Of a stretch of DNA of 6,397 nucleotides, positions 1-6,228 are shown piece by piece. Position 1 is the first letter of the stretch. Every line of letters starts with the position of its first letter. Origin of the DNA: IMCC26207 sp037141255 (lineage in GTDB: Bacteria > Actinomycetota > Acidimicrobiia > Acidimicrobiales > Microtrichaceae); assembly GCA_037141255.1 (NCBI GenBank), contig JBAXCX010000143.1, positions 1-6,397 of the forward strand, read 5' to 3'. A program made the translations under genes and the position numbers. The notes under the pieces are model-generated. The model was not told where the DNA came from and did not search any database. It worked only from the letters and a program-made list of their open reading frames with translations.

Positions 1-60
1 TCTGGCCATGATCACGTGGTGACCGTGGGTGATGTGGTGCACCTCCGGCCGGAGCGCTGA
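1..60 (+). CDS. C-terminal end of a rightward gene, possibly flavin-reductase-like
   Basis: Frame 1 is open from the window edge and stops at TGA 58-60, giving 19 residues that end GDVVHLRPER. The segment HDHVVTVGDVV resembles the conserved GDHxxxxGxV segment near the end of flavin-reductase-like FMN-binding split-barrel proteins, where a Gly-Asp-His precedes a beta strand ending in Gly-x-Val. That is an inference from a very short piece. Many family members continue 20 or more residues past this motif, whereas this one stops after nine, so either the tail is short or the resemblance is chance. The gene converges on pabC, and its last codons lie inside the first copy of the 27-bp tandem repeat. 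I am fairly confident that this is coding and not confident about the product. Confidence 0.45.
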   Translation, partial: SGHDHVVTVGDVVHLRPER

Positions 61-105
61 AGAGCGCTGAAGAAGGAAGAGCGCTGAAGAGCGCTGAAGA
101 AGGAA
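52..105. repeat. 27-bp perfect tandem duplication with nested decamers
   Basis: Two identical 27-bp units lie head to tail, at 52-78 and 79-105. Each unit is two copies of the decamer GAGCGCTGAA followed by the heptamer GAAGGAA, so the decamer occurs four times. The first unit contains the TGA stop (58-60) of the upstream gene. The unit is a multiple of three, so the duplication keeps frame and repeats the same TGA at 85-87. The array fills nearly all of the 57-bp space between the two convergent stop codons (58-60 and 118-120). It looks like a recent slippage duplication, because no base differs between copies. Confidence 0.95.
53..95. terminator. Possible bidirectional terminator hairpins between convergent genes
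   Basis: AGCGCT is its own reverse complement and occurs at 53-58, 63-68, 80-85 and 90-95. Neighbouring copies can pair as two small hairpins with 6-bp stems and 4-nt loops (GAAG read on +, CTTC on -): 53-68 and 80-95. They sit between a gene ending at 60 and pabC ending at 118, where a shared terminator is expected. No T-tract follows on either strand, and the stems are short and partly overlap the upstream stop codon, so a terminator role is only a guess based on position. Confidence 0.25.
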
Positions 106-117
106 GACCTTTCGCAG

Positions 118-852
118 TCAGGGGTCGATCAGTAATCGGTACCGATCGTCGAAGCAGGCCTGAGCAAACTCGGTGAGTGGTCGAGGAGCAGGCAGCTCTC
201 GCTGGTCTAGTTGGTGAGCTGGTTGGATCTGTCTGGCCGTGGAAACCAGAAACAGTTCTTCTGCACGCTGAAGCTCTGAGAATGCAATCGGTGTCTGCTT
301 CGCTGGATGTCCAGCATCTGCGAGAGCCTCTAAGAGAAGCTCACGCGTCACGCCCGCACGGCACCCCGAATCAAGGGGAGGGGTGTGAAGGATCCCATCG
401 AGAACCACAAAGACATTGCTCATTGCTGCGCTGCAGAGTTGCCCCTGAAGATTTGCGAAGAGCACTTCGGCAGTTTCTGGGTGTGCCGCAAGCAGCGCTG
501 AGTTTGTTGAATACCAAGAGGTTTTGAGCCCTGCTGTGAGGGATGCTGGATCGAGTCGGTACGCACTGCTGCTGACAGCGATGGGTGATCGCTGAACCGT
601 CATTGCCGAAGCAGCCAGGGTGAGTTTGTTCGACCAAGTGACTCGCAGACGGCCCGGAGCGCTGCCCCATTCCGCACAGAGATCTTGGATTGCTGTGCGC
701 ACCGGGGCACTCTCGATGGACCCAAGCTGAAGCTTCGCAGCAGCGTCACTGAGTCGCTGCAGGTGTCGGCTGAGAGCGAAGGGTTTCCCATTGCGCAGTT
801 CGAGGGTTTCAAATACTGCTACTGCCAGACTCATTGGTGGTGCCGGACTCAT
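118..852 (-). CDS. pabC: 4-amino-4-deoxychorismate lyase (PabC), class IV PLP aminotransferase fold
   Basis: Predicted to remove pyruvate from 4-amino-4-deoxychorismate, giving p-aminobenzoate for folate synthesis in the cytoplasm; it uses PLP. The 244 residues match the usual length of fold-type IV enzymes. The N-terminus has the family pattern VFETLELRNGKPFALSRHLQRL (about 13-34). K110 in GLKTSWY is the expected Schiff-base lysine, and the C-terminal half shows SNVFVV (145-150), TPPLDSG (157-163) and GVTRE (167-171). Oddity: the Glu that usually follows G-x-x-x before the SN motif, and contacts the PLP ring nitrogen in relatives, is Ser (S141). The ATG overlaps the pabB stop as ATGA (849-852) with no good Shine-Dalgarno sequence nearby, which suggests translational coupling. 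An alternative ATG is codon 7. The family also includes branched-chain and D-amino-acid aminotransferases, but the neighbouring pabB favours PabC. Confidence 0.82.
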   Translation of the reverse strand: MSPAPPMSLAVAVFETLELRNGKPFALSRHLQRLSDAAAKLQLGSIESAPVRTAIQDLCAEWGSAPGRLRVTWSNKLTLAASAMTVQRSPIAVSSSAYRLDPASLTAGLKTSWYSTNSALLAAHPETAEVLFANLQGQLCSAAMSNVFVVLDGILHTPPLDSGCRAGVTRELLLEALADAGHPAKQTPIAFSELQRAEELFLVSTARQIQPAHQLDQRELPAPRPLTEFAQACFDDRYRLLIDP

Positions 853-1949
853 AAAGGATTGAGCATCGCTAGCAGTTCCTCGGGGAGGATTGGCTGATCT
901 ATGCCTGCAGCCACTTGCAGCAGGTGTCGTGCCTTCAGCTCAGTTTCTTGCCACTCGCCGATTGGGTCTGAGTCATAGGTAATGGCACCACCCGTTCCGA
1001 AGTGCAAGTAGTCATCTTCAATCCAGAAGGTGCGAATAGCCACATTGAGATCGCCCATGACTCGGTCGGCATCTACCCATCCGACGGCCCCGCAGTAGAT
1101 ACCTCGGCCGCCCGGTTCGAGGCGAGCGATGGACTCCAACGCAGCCAGCTTGGGCGCACCGGTCACTGACCCGGGTGGAAAGGTGGCTTCAATGGCCTCG
1201 GCCCAGCCCAGCCCCTTTCGCAGAGTTCCCTCAACGGTGCTGACAAGGTGAAATAACCCTGGGTGCTCCTCCACGTCGAGCAGGCTGGGAACGGTGACTG
1301 ATCCCCACTCACAGACTCGACCAAGGTCGTTACGCACAAGGTCAACAATCATGATGTTTTCGGCGCGGTCCTTGGCGAGAAATCCATCGGCCGTGGCGGC
1401 TGTGCCCTTGATGGGAGATGACCAGACTCGCTGGCCGTCGCGAGACAAGAAACGCTCAGGTGACGCACTCGCCAACTGCACTCCGTGGGCCGGCAAGCGC
1501 ACAACAGCCGAGAACGGAGCGGGGTTGCCGAGGGCAAGAGCAGCACCAAGTGCGGCAATGTCATCTGAGGAAGACTCGCCGCTGCTGTGATCTGGCATGT
1601 GTGCTTGAAGATGGCGCGTCAGGTTTACCTGATACACATCCCCATGGGCGATCTCGTCTCGCACCGTCTCTACGCCGTGCACAAAACTTTGTTGGTCAAG
1701 GCTGCTGGACCAAGCGCTCGGAGCAGGCCCCCTCCACGGCCGGCCGGGCCAAGGGCGAGCAGGTCTGACGGAGGCGAATCTGGCACAAGTTGGGGTGCCT
1801 TCGAAGGGCAACACCACCGCCCAAAATCCTTGGGAGTCGAGTGCCGTTAGATCGGTGGTGACATCGACGAGGTCAGTGCATAGGCGGCCGCCGAGCACGG
1901 CCAACGGCTCGGCTGGTCCATGCTGGCCAGAAAGGGGTGCAGAAGTCAC
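849..1949 (-). CDS. pabB: Aminodeoxychorismate synthase component I (PabB)
   Basis: Chorismate-binding enzyme that aminates chorismate to 4-amino-4-deoxychorismate, the first step towards p-aminobenzoate and folate. Motifs in order: GDVYQVNLT (103-111), SPERF (163-167), PIKGT (179-183), DRAENIMIVDLVRNDLGR (194-211), FPPGSVTGAPK (257-267), YCGAVGW (285-291), and GGAITYDSDP with EWQE (320-335). The lysine in PIKGT (K181) marks PabB; anthranilate synthase TrpE normally has Ala there, and no TrpE-type tryptophan-binding LLES motif is seen. The catalytic domain is complete, but the protein is short (366 residues against about 450 in E. coli PabB) because the N-terminal part is reduced to roughly 80 residues. 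The start is GTG 1949-1947; an in-frame TAG at 1964-1962 rules out a longer form. No pabA-type glutaminase gene lies in the window, so ammonia must come from a partner encoded elsewhere. Confidence 0.92.
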   Translation of the reverse strand: MTSAPLSGQHGPAEPLAVLGGRLCTDLVDVTTDLTALDSQGFWAVVLPFEGTPTCARFASVRPARPWPGRPWRGPAPSAWSSSLDQQSFVHGVETVRDEIAHGDVYQVNLTRHLQAHMPDHSSGESSSDDIAALGAALALGNPAPFSAVVRLPAHGVQLASASPERFLSRDGQRVWSSPIKGTAATADGFLAKDRAENIMIVDLVRNDLGRVCEWGSVTVPSLLDVEEHPGLFHLVSTVEGTLRKGLGWAEAIEATFPPGSVTGAPKLAALESIARLEPGGRGIYCGAVGWVDADRVMGDLNVAIRTFWIEDDYLHFGTGGAITYDSDPIGEWQETELKARHLLQVAAGIDQPILPEELLAMLNPL

Positions 1950-1958
1950 GATCCCATG

Positions 1959-1964
1959 ATCCTA
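1959..1964 (-). promoter_or_regulatory. TAGGAT: SD-like AGGA or -10 element for pabB
   Basis: Read leftwards, TAGGAT spans 1964-1959. Its AGGA (1963-1960) lies 10 nt before the pabB GTG and could be a ribosome-binding site with a rather long spacing. The hexamer also fits the actinobacterial -10 consensus TANNNT; used that way, transcription would start about 3 nt before the GTG, giving an almost leaderless mRNA. No clear -35 is present (TTCTTC lies 17 nt upstream). The two readings exclude each other, and sequence alone does not decide between them. Confidence 0.35.
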
Positions 1965-2046
1965 CGGCGTTGAATTTGGCTGAAGAACTTCTAGAGACCT
2001 GAAGAAATGCGCAGGATCATGTGTCGGCCTAATCGGCTTGGACTGA

Positions 2047-2052
2047 TACCTT
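2047..2052 (+). promoter_or_regulatory. Candidate -10 (TACCTT) for a leaderless LCP mRNA
   Basis: TACCTT matches TANNNT and falls at -12 to -7 if transcription begins at the G of the GTG start (2059). No Shine-Dalgarno-like purine tract precedes the GTG, and an in-frame TGA at 2044-2046 prevents a longer protein. Leaderless genes are common in Actinobacteria. No convincing -35 is visible at the expected place (about 2024-2029, TCGGCC). The rest of the 109-bp divergent spacer (1950-2058) also holds a weak TTGAAT (1970-1975) with TAGAGA (1992-1997, 16-bp spacing); I see nothing else in it. Confidence 0.35.
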
Positions 2053-2058
2053 CGCGAA

Positions 2059-3558
2059 GTGCCCAAAGTAAGACCTGCGAAGTCGCATCGTACCTGGACC
2101 CAACGGGCCCTGATTGCGATGAATGTGTTTGTTGTATTTGCTTGTCTGATGAGTGCTCTGGCCTTGACTCGCTTGCGCTCCACAATCGAGAACGTACCGG
2201 TGGTGAACATTGGCTCTGCTTTGGCCCCTGTGGCAGAGGTCTCGGAGCCCCGCAACTTTTTGATTATTGGGACTGACTCTGCCGCTGGATTGGCTGAAGG
2301 CGATCCCGTTCTGAACAAGCGGTCCACCGGCGGTCAACTCGCCGACGTCATCATGATCCTTCGAGTCGATCCCCGAGATAAGTCGGTCCGGCTGTTGTCG
2401 ATCCCACGTGACAGTCGCGTGAAGCTGTCGCCAAGCGGTAAAATGGAACGCATCAACGCTGCCATGGGCGGGGTTGATGGCGAGGCCAATCTTGTGCAGA
2501 CCATCAAACGTAATTTTGGCATTCAGATTGATAATTACGTTCAGGTGGACTTCTTATCGTTCCGGGATCTTGTTGAGGTCCTCGGAGGTGTGCCGGTGTA
2601 CTTCACCACTCCCGTTCGAGACGAGAATTCTGGTCTGGCGATCGACGAACCCGGCTGCAAACTGCTCGACCCCGTGCAAGCTCTCTCCTATGCAAGGGCT
2701 CGTCACTTTTACTTCTACAAAGATGGCAAGTGGCGCCCAGACGGTACCGGCGACTTGGGGCGAATCAGTAGGCAGCAGGACTTTATGAAGCGGGCGCTTC
2801 GCAGGGCAGCGGACAAGGGAATGCGCAACCCAAGCACGGCACTCGGGGTCATTAACGCAGCGGCAAGTTCGGTCAAGATGGACTCCACGCTCGATGTTGG
2901 AACGCTGCTTTCGCTAGCAACGCAGTTTCAGAGCTTTAATCCTGATGCTTTGCAGTCGGTTCAGGTTCCAACCGTTGCAGCCCCTCGAGGAGGCATCGCC
3001 TATCAAGATATTGAATGGGCAGCGGCCGAACCGTTGCTGCAACCGTTCAGGGGAGTGCAAGCAGGTACTGCGCCCACCAAGCAGCAGGTCATGGTCGATG
3101 TTGTTGCCCGTCAGCCGCAGATTGCTCCTGCGACTGCAGCCGCAGCTCAGCTTGATACCGCCGGATTCGATTCTGAGGTCGTTGAAGATCGAACTGCCGG
3201 TAACGTAACCAAAATTCAGTATGGCCCACTCGGTCGCGATGCCGCGGTGCTGCTTGCAGCTCAGCTCAACACGATTCCGCAATTTGAACGCAGCGAAGAC
3301 ATCCGCGGGTATCGCGTGGTGTTGACCGTCGGATCAGATTTCTCGGGGGTCTCCGACAAAGGAGTGCCCGTGGACTCACTCCCGGCCGATCGGCTCCCGC
3401 CAGCAGACGCAACTCCGCCACCCGCAGCTGCCGTTCCCGGGTCGGCTTCAACCGCACCGCCAGTTGATGGCGAACCCATCGGCGCGCCCGCACCGGATGA
3501 GGTCAATGTGCCGGGCGTGGTGCCAACGGATCCCGCTGCGGCAGCCCTGTGTCGGTAG
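2059..3558 (+). CDS. LytR-CpsA-Psr (LCP) family cell-wall glycopolymer ligase with LytR_C domain
   Basis: LCP enzymes act outside the membrane and transfer lipid-linked glycopolymers to the cell wall. Residues 1-16 form a basic cytoplasmic tail, followed by one membrane helix (about 17-37). The LCP domain spans about 65-255, with NFLIIGTDS (66-74), the conserved Asp D96 in LADVIMILRVDP, SIPRDSRV (114-121), RINAAMGGVDG (131-141), IDNYVQVDF (157-165), ALSYARARH (208-216) and RISRQQDFM (235-243). Residues about 343-427 look like a LytR_C domain, and 435-499 form a Pro/Ala-rich tail ending LCR. The Asp and several Arg residues that bind Mg and pyrophosphate in the family are present, but the Arg of the usual R-S-D-T motif is Leu (L94). 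The start is GTG; an in-frame TGA at 2044-2046 excludes anything longer, and the next ATG (codon 21) would cut into the membrane helix. The neighbouring ugd and glycosyltransferases fit a polysaccharide-attachment role. The exact polymer is unknown. Confidence 0.9.
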   Translation: MPKVRPAKSHRTWTQRALIAMNVFVVFACLMSALALTRLRSTIENVPVVNIGSALAPVAEVSEPRNFLIIGTDSAAGLAEGDPVLNKRSTGGQLADVIMILRVDPRDKSVRLLSIPRDSRVKLSPSGKMERINAAMGGVDGEANLVQTIKRNFGIQIDNYVQVDFLSFRDLVEVLGGVPVYFTTPVRDENSGLAIDEPGCKLLDPVQALSYARARHFYFYKDGKWRPDGTGDLGRISRQQDFMKRALRRAADKGMRNPSTALGVINAAASSVKMDSTLDVGTLLSLATQFQSFNPDALQSVQVPTVAAPRGGIAYQDIEWAAAEPLLQPFRGVQAGTAPTKQQVMVDVVARQPQIAPATAAAAQLDTAGFDSEVVEDRTAGNVTKIQYGPLGRDAAVLLAAQLNTIPQFERSEDIRGYRVVLTVGSDFSGVSDKGVPVDSLPADRLPPADATPPPAAAVPGSASTAPPVDGEPIGAPAPDEVNVPGVVPTDPAAAALCR

Positions 3559-3620
3559 GCGAGTCTGCACGATCGCGCTCCTGCGACACCGAGCATGATT
3601 GAGCGCCGCTGTCGCAACTC

Positions 3621-3644
3621 AGATCTCTGTTGGTGCAGAGATCT
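3621..3644 (+). terminator. Hairpin downstream of the LCP gene, likely terminator
   Basis: AGATCTCTG (3621-3629) and CAGAGATCT (3636-3644) are perfect 9-bp inverted repeats around TTGGTG. A further T-G pair could close the loop to four bases. The hairpin begins 63 nt after the LCP stop. The following bases, TCAAAGTTTGACC, hold no long T-run, so it is not a textbook intrinsic terminator, although U-poor terminators are common in Actinobacteria. It separates the LCP gene from the candidate ugd promoter. Confidence 0.5.
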
Positions 3645-3687
3645 TCAAAGTTTGACCAAAAACCTAGGTTCAGGCCGTATCCTGAAC
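3645..3687 (+). promoter_or_regulatory. Candidate ugd promoter/operator with stacked dyads
   Basis: Three symmetric elements follow the hairpin: TCAAA-G-TTTGA (3645-3655), the perfect palindrome AACCTAGGTT (3661-3670), and the inverted repeat GTTCAGG-N6-CCTGAAC (3668-3687). TATCCT (3678-3683) fits the -10 consensus TANNNT and lies within the last dyad; it would start transcription near 3690, about 32 nt before the ugd ATG. TTGACC (3652-3657) is a good -35 match, but the 20-bp spacing is long. A repressor binding the 7-6-7 dyad would block the -10. The promoter is inferred; the repeats are seen directly. Confidence 0.4.
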
Positions 3688-3705
3688 AACAGGTTCGATC
3701 AAGTC

Positions 3706-3712
3706 GAGGGAG
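3706..3712 (+). promoter_or_regulatory. Strong ribosome-binding site for ugd
   Basis: GAGGGAG lies 9 nt before the ATG at 3722. It is the best Shine-Dalgarno sequence in the window and fixes the ugd start. The LCP gene and the first glycosyltransferase have only weak or no such sequence. Confidence 0.8.
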
Positions 3713-3721
3713 TTTGAGTCA

Positions 3722-5005
3722 ATGGGGCGCAAGATTGCAGTTGTTGGTGCGGGGTACGTGGGTCTGACGACGGGAGCGTGCTTATCTCACCTCGGCCACG
3801 ACGTGACTTGCATTGAGTCCAACCCCGACAAGATTGAGATGCTCTCTGCAGGCCGCATTCCGATCAGCGAGCCAGGGTTAGCCGAGATTGTTGAGGAGGG
3901 CCTGAGCTCTCAGCGCCTTCGTTTCACGATGGACCGAGAAGAAGGCGTGAAAGACCGCGAGTTTATTTTTCTCTGTGTTCCCACTCCGCAAGATGAAGAT
4001 GGGTCCGCTGACCTGTCGTATCTGGTGCAAGCCGCTGCTGAACTCAAGCCGTACCTGCAGCCCGGCTCGATTGTCATCAACAAGTCCACCGTGCCCGTGG
4101 GGTCGACCCACATTGTGGCCGACGCCCTCGATCGCCCTGACGTGCATGTGGTGTCGAATCCAGAGTTCCTGCGTGAGGGTTCAGCGGTAGCTGATTTCCT
4201 CAAGCCTGAGCGGGTTGTGATTGGGGCCGATGATTCCGATGTGGCCGCGAGAGTTGCGGGACTGCAGTTACGCCGTTCTGCTCCGCTGCTCGTTACCGAC
4301 CCAGAATCTGCCGAACTCATCAAGTACGCGTCGAATGCCTTCCTCGCTACAAAGATCAGTTATGCCAACTCGATTGCCGCACTGGCCGAGGCAGTTGGGG
4401 CCGACATGGATGACGTAGTGATTGGTATGGGCCTTGATAGCCGGATTGGTTCGAGCTTTTTGCAGCCCGGTCCAGGGTGGGGTGGAAGTTGTTTGCCAAA
4501 AGACACCAGCGCGTTGATTTACACCGCGGAATCGGTGGGGTACTCCTTCACCATGCTCGATGAGGTTGTCCGAGTAAACAATGCCCAGTTTGATCGAGTG
4601 GTCGAAAAAACTGAGCAGGTGGTTGGTGGCTCGCTTGAGGGAACAACCATTGCCGTCTGGGGGCTCACCTTTAAAGCCGGAACGGATGATTTGCGCGAAT
4701 CGCCCTCACTCGAGGTCATCAGCAGACTGCGCGCAAAGGGAGCCAATATTCGCGGTTACGACCCCGAGGTCAGTGGACCATCGCCCATTCTTGATGGCAT
4801 TGAGATTGCACTTGATCCGTACAAGTGCTGTACCGACGCAGATGCCCTCGTTGTGCTGACGGAATGGCCAGAGTTTGGCCGCCTGGATTTGGACCGTGTG
4901 GTTCAAGAACTCATCGCTCCCAGAGTGGTCGATACTCGAAATGTGCTTGACCGTGTTGCGCTTCGCCGACGCGGTTTTGCCTACCGCGGCATCGGCCGAA
5001 GCTGA
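3722..5005 (+). CDS. ugd: UDP-glucose 6-dehydrogenase
   Basis: Cytoplasmic enzyme that oxidises UDP-glucose to UDP-glucuronate with two NAD+, supplying an acidic sugar for surface polysaccharides. The N-terminal NAD-binding Rossmann domain opens with VVGAGYVGL (7-15). Other family motifs are CVPTPQDEDGSADLSYL (85-101), KSTVPVGST (121-129), SNPEFLREGSAVADF (145-159), ELIKYASNAFLATKISYAN (198-216) with K201 and N205, and GPGWGGSCLPKD (250-261) with the catalytic Cys257. The C-terminal UDP-binding domain has GLTFKAGTDDLRESPS (314-329) and VVDTRNVLD (402-410). The length, 427 residues, is normal and all expected catalytic residues are present. The close relatives UDP-N-acetylmannosamine and GDP-mannose dehydrogenases share the fold; the WGGSCLPKD and FKAGTDDLRESPS forms favour UDP-glucose. 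The gene heads a run with two glycosyltransferases. Confidence 0.95.
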   Translation: MGRKIAVVGAGYVGLTTGACLSHLGHDVTCIESNPDKIEMLSAGRIPISEPGLAEIVEEGLSSQRLRFTMDREEGVKDREFIFLCVPTPQDEDGSADLSYLVQAAAELKPYLQPGSIVINKSTVPVGSTHIVADALDRPDVHVVSNPEFLREGSAVADFLKPERVVIGADDSDVAARVAGLQLRRSAPLLVTDPESAELIKYASNAFLATKISYANSIAALAEAVGADMDDVVIGMGLDSRIGSSFLQPGPGWGGSCLPKDTSALIYTAESVGYSFTMLDEVVRVNNAQFDRVVEKTEQVVGGSLEGTTIAVWGLTFKAGTDDLRESPSLEVISRLRAKGANIRGYDPEVSGPSPILDGIEIALDPYKCCTDADALVVLTEWPEFGRLDLDRVVQELIAPRVVDTRNVLDRVALRRRGFAYRGIGRS

Positions 5006-5082
5006 GTTACTTGGTTTCTGGCCGAGCAGCTCGAAGAGCGAAAGCACCCAAGGGCCGGCAGTAGCCGCGCGAGACTTATGCG

Positions 5083-6228
5083 ATGTCAGAGACGCCACGT
5101 GTGGCCATCACGCTCACACAGTTGTGGCATCAGGTTCCCGGAGGCACCGCAACCTCTAGTCAGCGACTCGTGGAAGCACTTGCGCAGACCGGTCGGGTTG
5201 AACTCGTTGGGGTCGGTGCTGCTGGGGACCTACGTCGCCCCAAAACTCTTCTGAACCCAGCGCCGCCGGTGGATTGGAACGCTCCGATCGAATTTGTGCG
5301 GATGCCGCTGCCGCTCCCGCTTCTCTATGACGCGTGGACCCATAGCGATCTGTTCAAGATTGCCTCTCGCGCCGAGCAGGTCGACCTCATTCACCTGACG
5401 GTTCCAATTCGTCCCCCGGTGGAGAAGACTCCCTTTGTGGCAACGGTGCACGACTTGTTTGCCCTCACTCACCCAGAACTCATGACTGCCCGCGGGGCCA
5501 AAATGATGCGTGCTGGCATTGAGCAGATTCTGCTGCGAGCTCAACTCGTTATGGTGCCCTCACAGTGCGTGGCAGATGATTGTGTCGCAGAAGGCTTGAG
5601 TCCGGATCGCGTTCGAGTGGTGCCCTGGGGAGTGAAGCAGGTAGACCTTGCCGAAGACGCAGTCGAGCAGGTTCGTGAGCGCTACCGACTGCCCGAGAGG
5701 TATGTGTTATTTGTCGGGACCGTTGAGCCGCGCAAGAACCTCGGACTTCTTGTTCAAGCTATGCAGCAATTAGCCGAGCCTGATCTGGCTCTGGTGCTCG
5801 TCGGCCCCGGTGGCTGGGGCGAGGCATTTGGATCTGCTGGGCCCGAGTCGCTGGCCAATCTGCCCTTCACGGTGTTACGGCTCGGTTTCTTGCCCGAAAA
5901 AGACTTGGCCGCACTGCAACGTGGTGCAGAGGCGTTCTGTTTTCCTTCACTTGCCGAGGGGTTCGGCCTGCCCGTGCTCGAGGCTATGGCAGCGGGCGCT
6001 GCAGTGGTCACATCTTTGGGCACCGCCACAGCCGAAGTGGCTGGGGACGGTGCGCTGTTGATCGATCCGCACAGCGCCGAGGATCTTGCTGCTGCTCTTG
6101 ACACGCTCCTGCATGATCATGCCCTCGCAGCAGCACTGCGCGCGCGTGGACAAAAACGATCAAAGATTTTTACTTGGCAGAGGTCCGCTGAGTTGACAAT
6201 GAGTGCCTACACCGAGGTGCTTGCGTGA
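5083..6228 (+). CDS. GT4-type (GT-B fold) glycosyltransferase
   Basis: Retaining glycosyltransferase predicted to add a sugar from a nucleotide donor to a growing glycan at the inner face of the membrane. The N-terminal acceptor domain has the glycine-rich VPGGTATSSQRL (18-29) and ATVHDLFALTHPE (120-132). The C-terminal donor domain has FVGTVEPRKNLGLLVQA (210-226), with the phosphate-contacting R217 and K218, LVGPGG (239-244), LGFLPEKDLAALQRGA (267-282) and SLAEGFGLPVLEAMA (289-303), which holds the EX7E pair E292 and E300. The length is 381 residues; there is no membrane segment or signal peptide. The gene starts 77 bp after ugd; this gap holds only a weak GAGA ribosome-binding site (5071-5074) and no clear promoter or terminator, so co-transcription with ugd is likely. 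An in-frame TAG at 5062-5064 limits the start, and ATG 5083 is the only start codon after it and before the conserved N-terminus. Donor and acceptor sugars cannot be told from sequence. Confidence 0.92.
   Translation: MSETPRVAITLTQLWHQVPGGTATSSQRLVEALAQTGRVELVGVGAAGDLRRPKTLLNPAPPVDWNAPIEFVRMPLPLPLLYDAWTHSDLFKIASRAEQVDLIHLTVPIRPPVEKTPFVATVHDLFALTHPELMTARGAKMMRAGIEQILLRAQLVMVPSQCVADDCVAEGLSPDRVRVVPWGVKQVDLAEDAVEQVRERYRLPERYVLFVGTVEPRKNLGLLVQAMQQLAEPDLALVLVGPGGWGEAFGSAGPESLANLPFTVLRLGFLPEKDLAALQRGAEAFCFPSLAEGFGLPVLEAMAAGAAVVTSLGTATAEVAGDGALLIDPHSAEDLAAALDTLLHDHALAAALRARGQKRSKIFTWQRSAELTMSAYTEVLA

Noticed and set aside
371..670. Additional open frames antisense or out of frame within pabC, pabB, ugd and the glycosyltransferase.
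   Set aside because: They overlap genes with clear family motifs, show no recognisable domains, and have the irregular composition of shadow frames.
677..685. CAGAGATCT inside pabC is identical to one arm of the hairpin at 3636-3644.
   Set aside because: A single 9-mer in coding sequence with no partner arm nearby; a chance match is the simplest explanation.
849..1949. Anthranilate synthase (TrpE) or isochorismate synthase as an alternative to PabB.
   Set aside because: The PIKGT lysine signature and direct coupling to a PabC-like gene both point to p-aminobenzoate synthesis.
1970..1997. TTGAAT ... TAGAGA as a sigma-70-like promoter for the LCP gene.
   Set aside because: Spacing is acceptable (16 bp), but TAGAGA lacks the final T of the -10 consensus and the leader would have no ribosome-binding site; the TACCTT element closer to the start fits better.
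5006..5082. A possible terminator or promoter between ugd and the first glycosyltransferase (CGAGCAGCTCG at 5023-5033).
   Set aside because: The dyad has only 4-5 bp arms with almost no loop and no T-tract; no convincing -10/-35 pair is present, so read-through is more likely.
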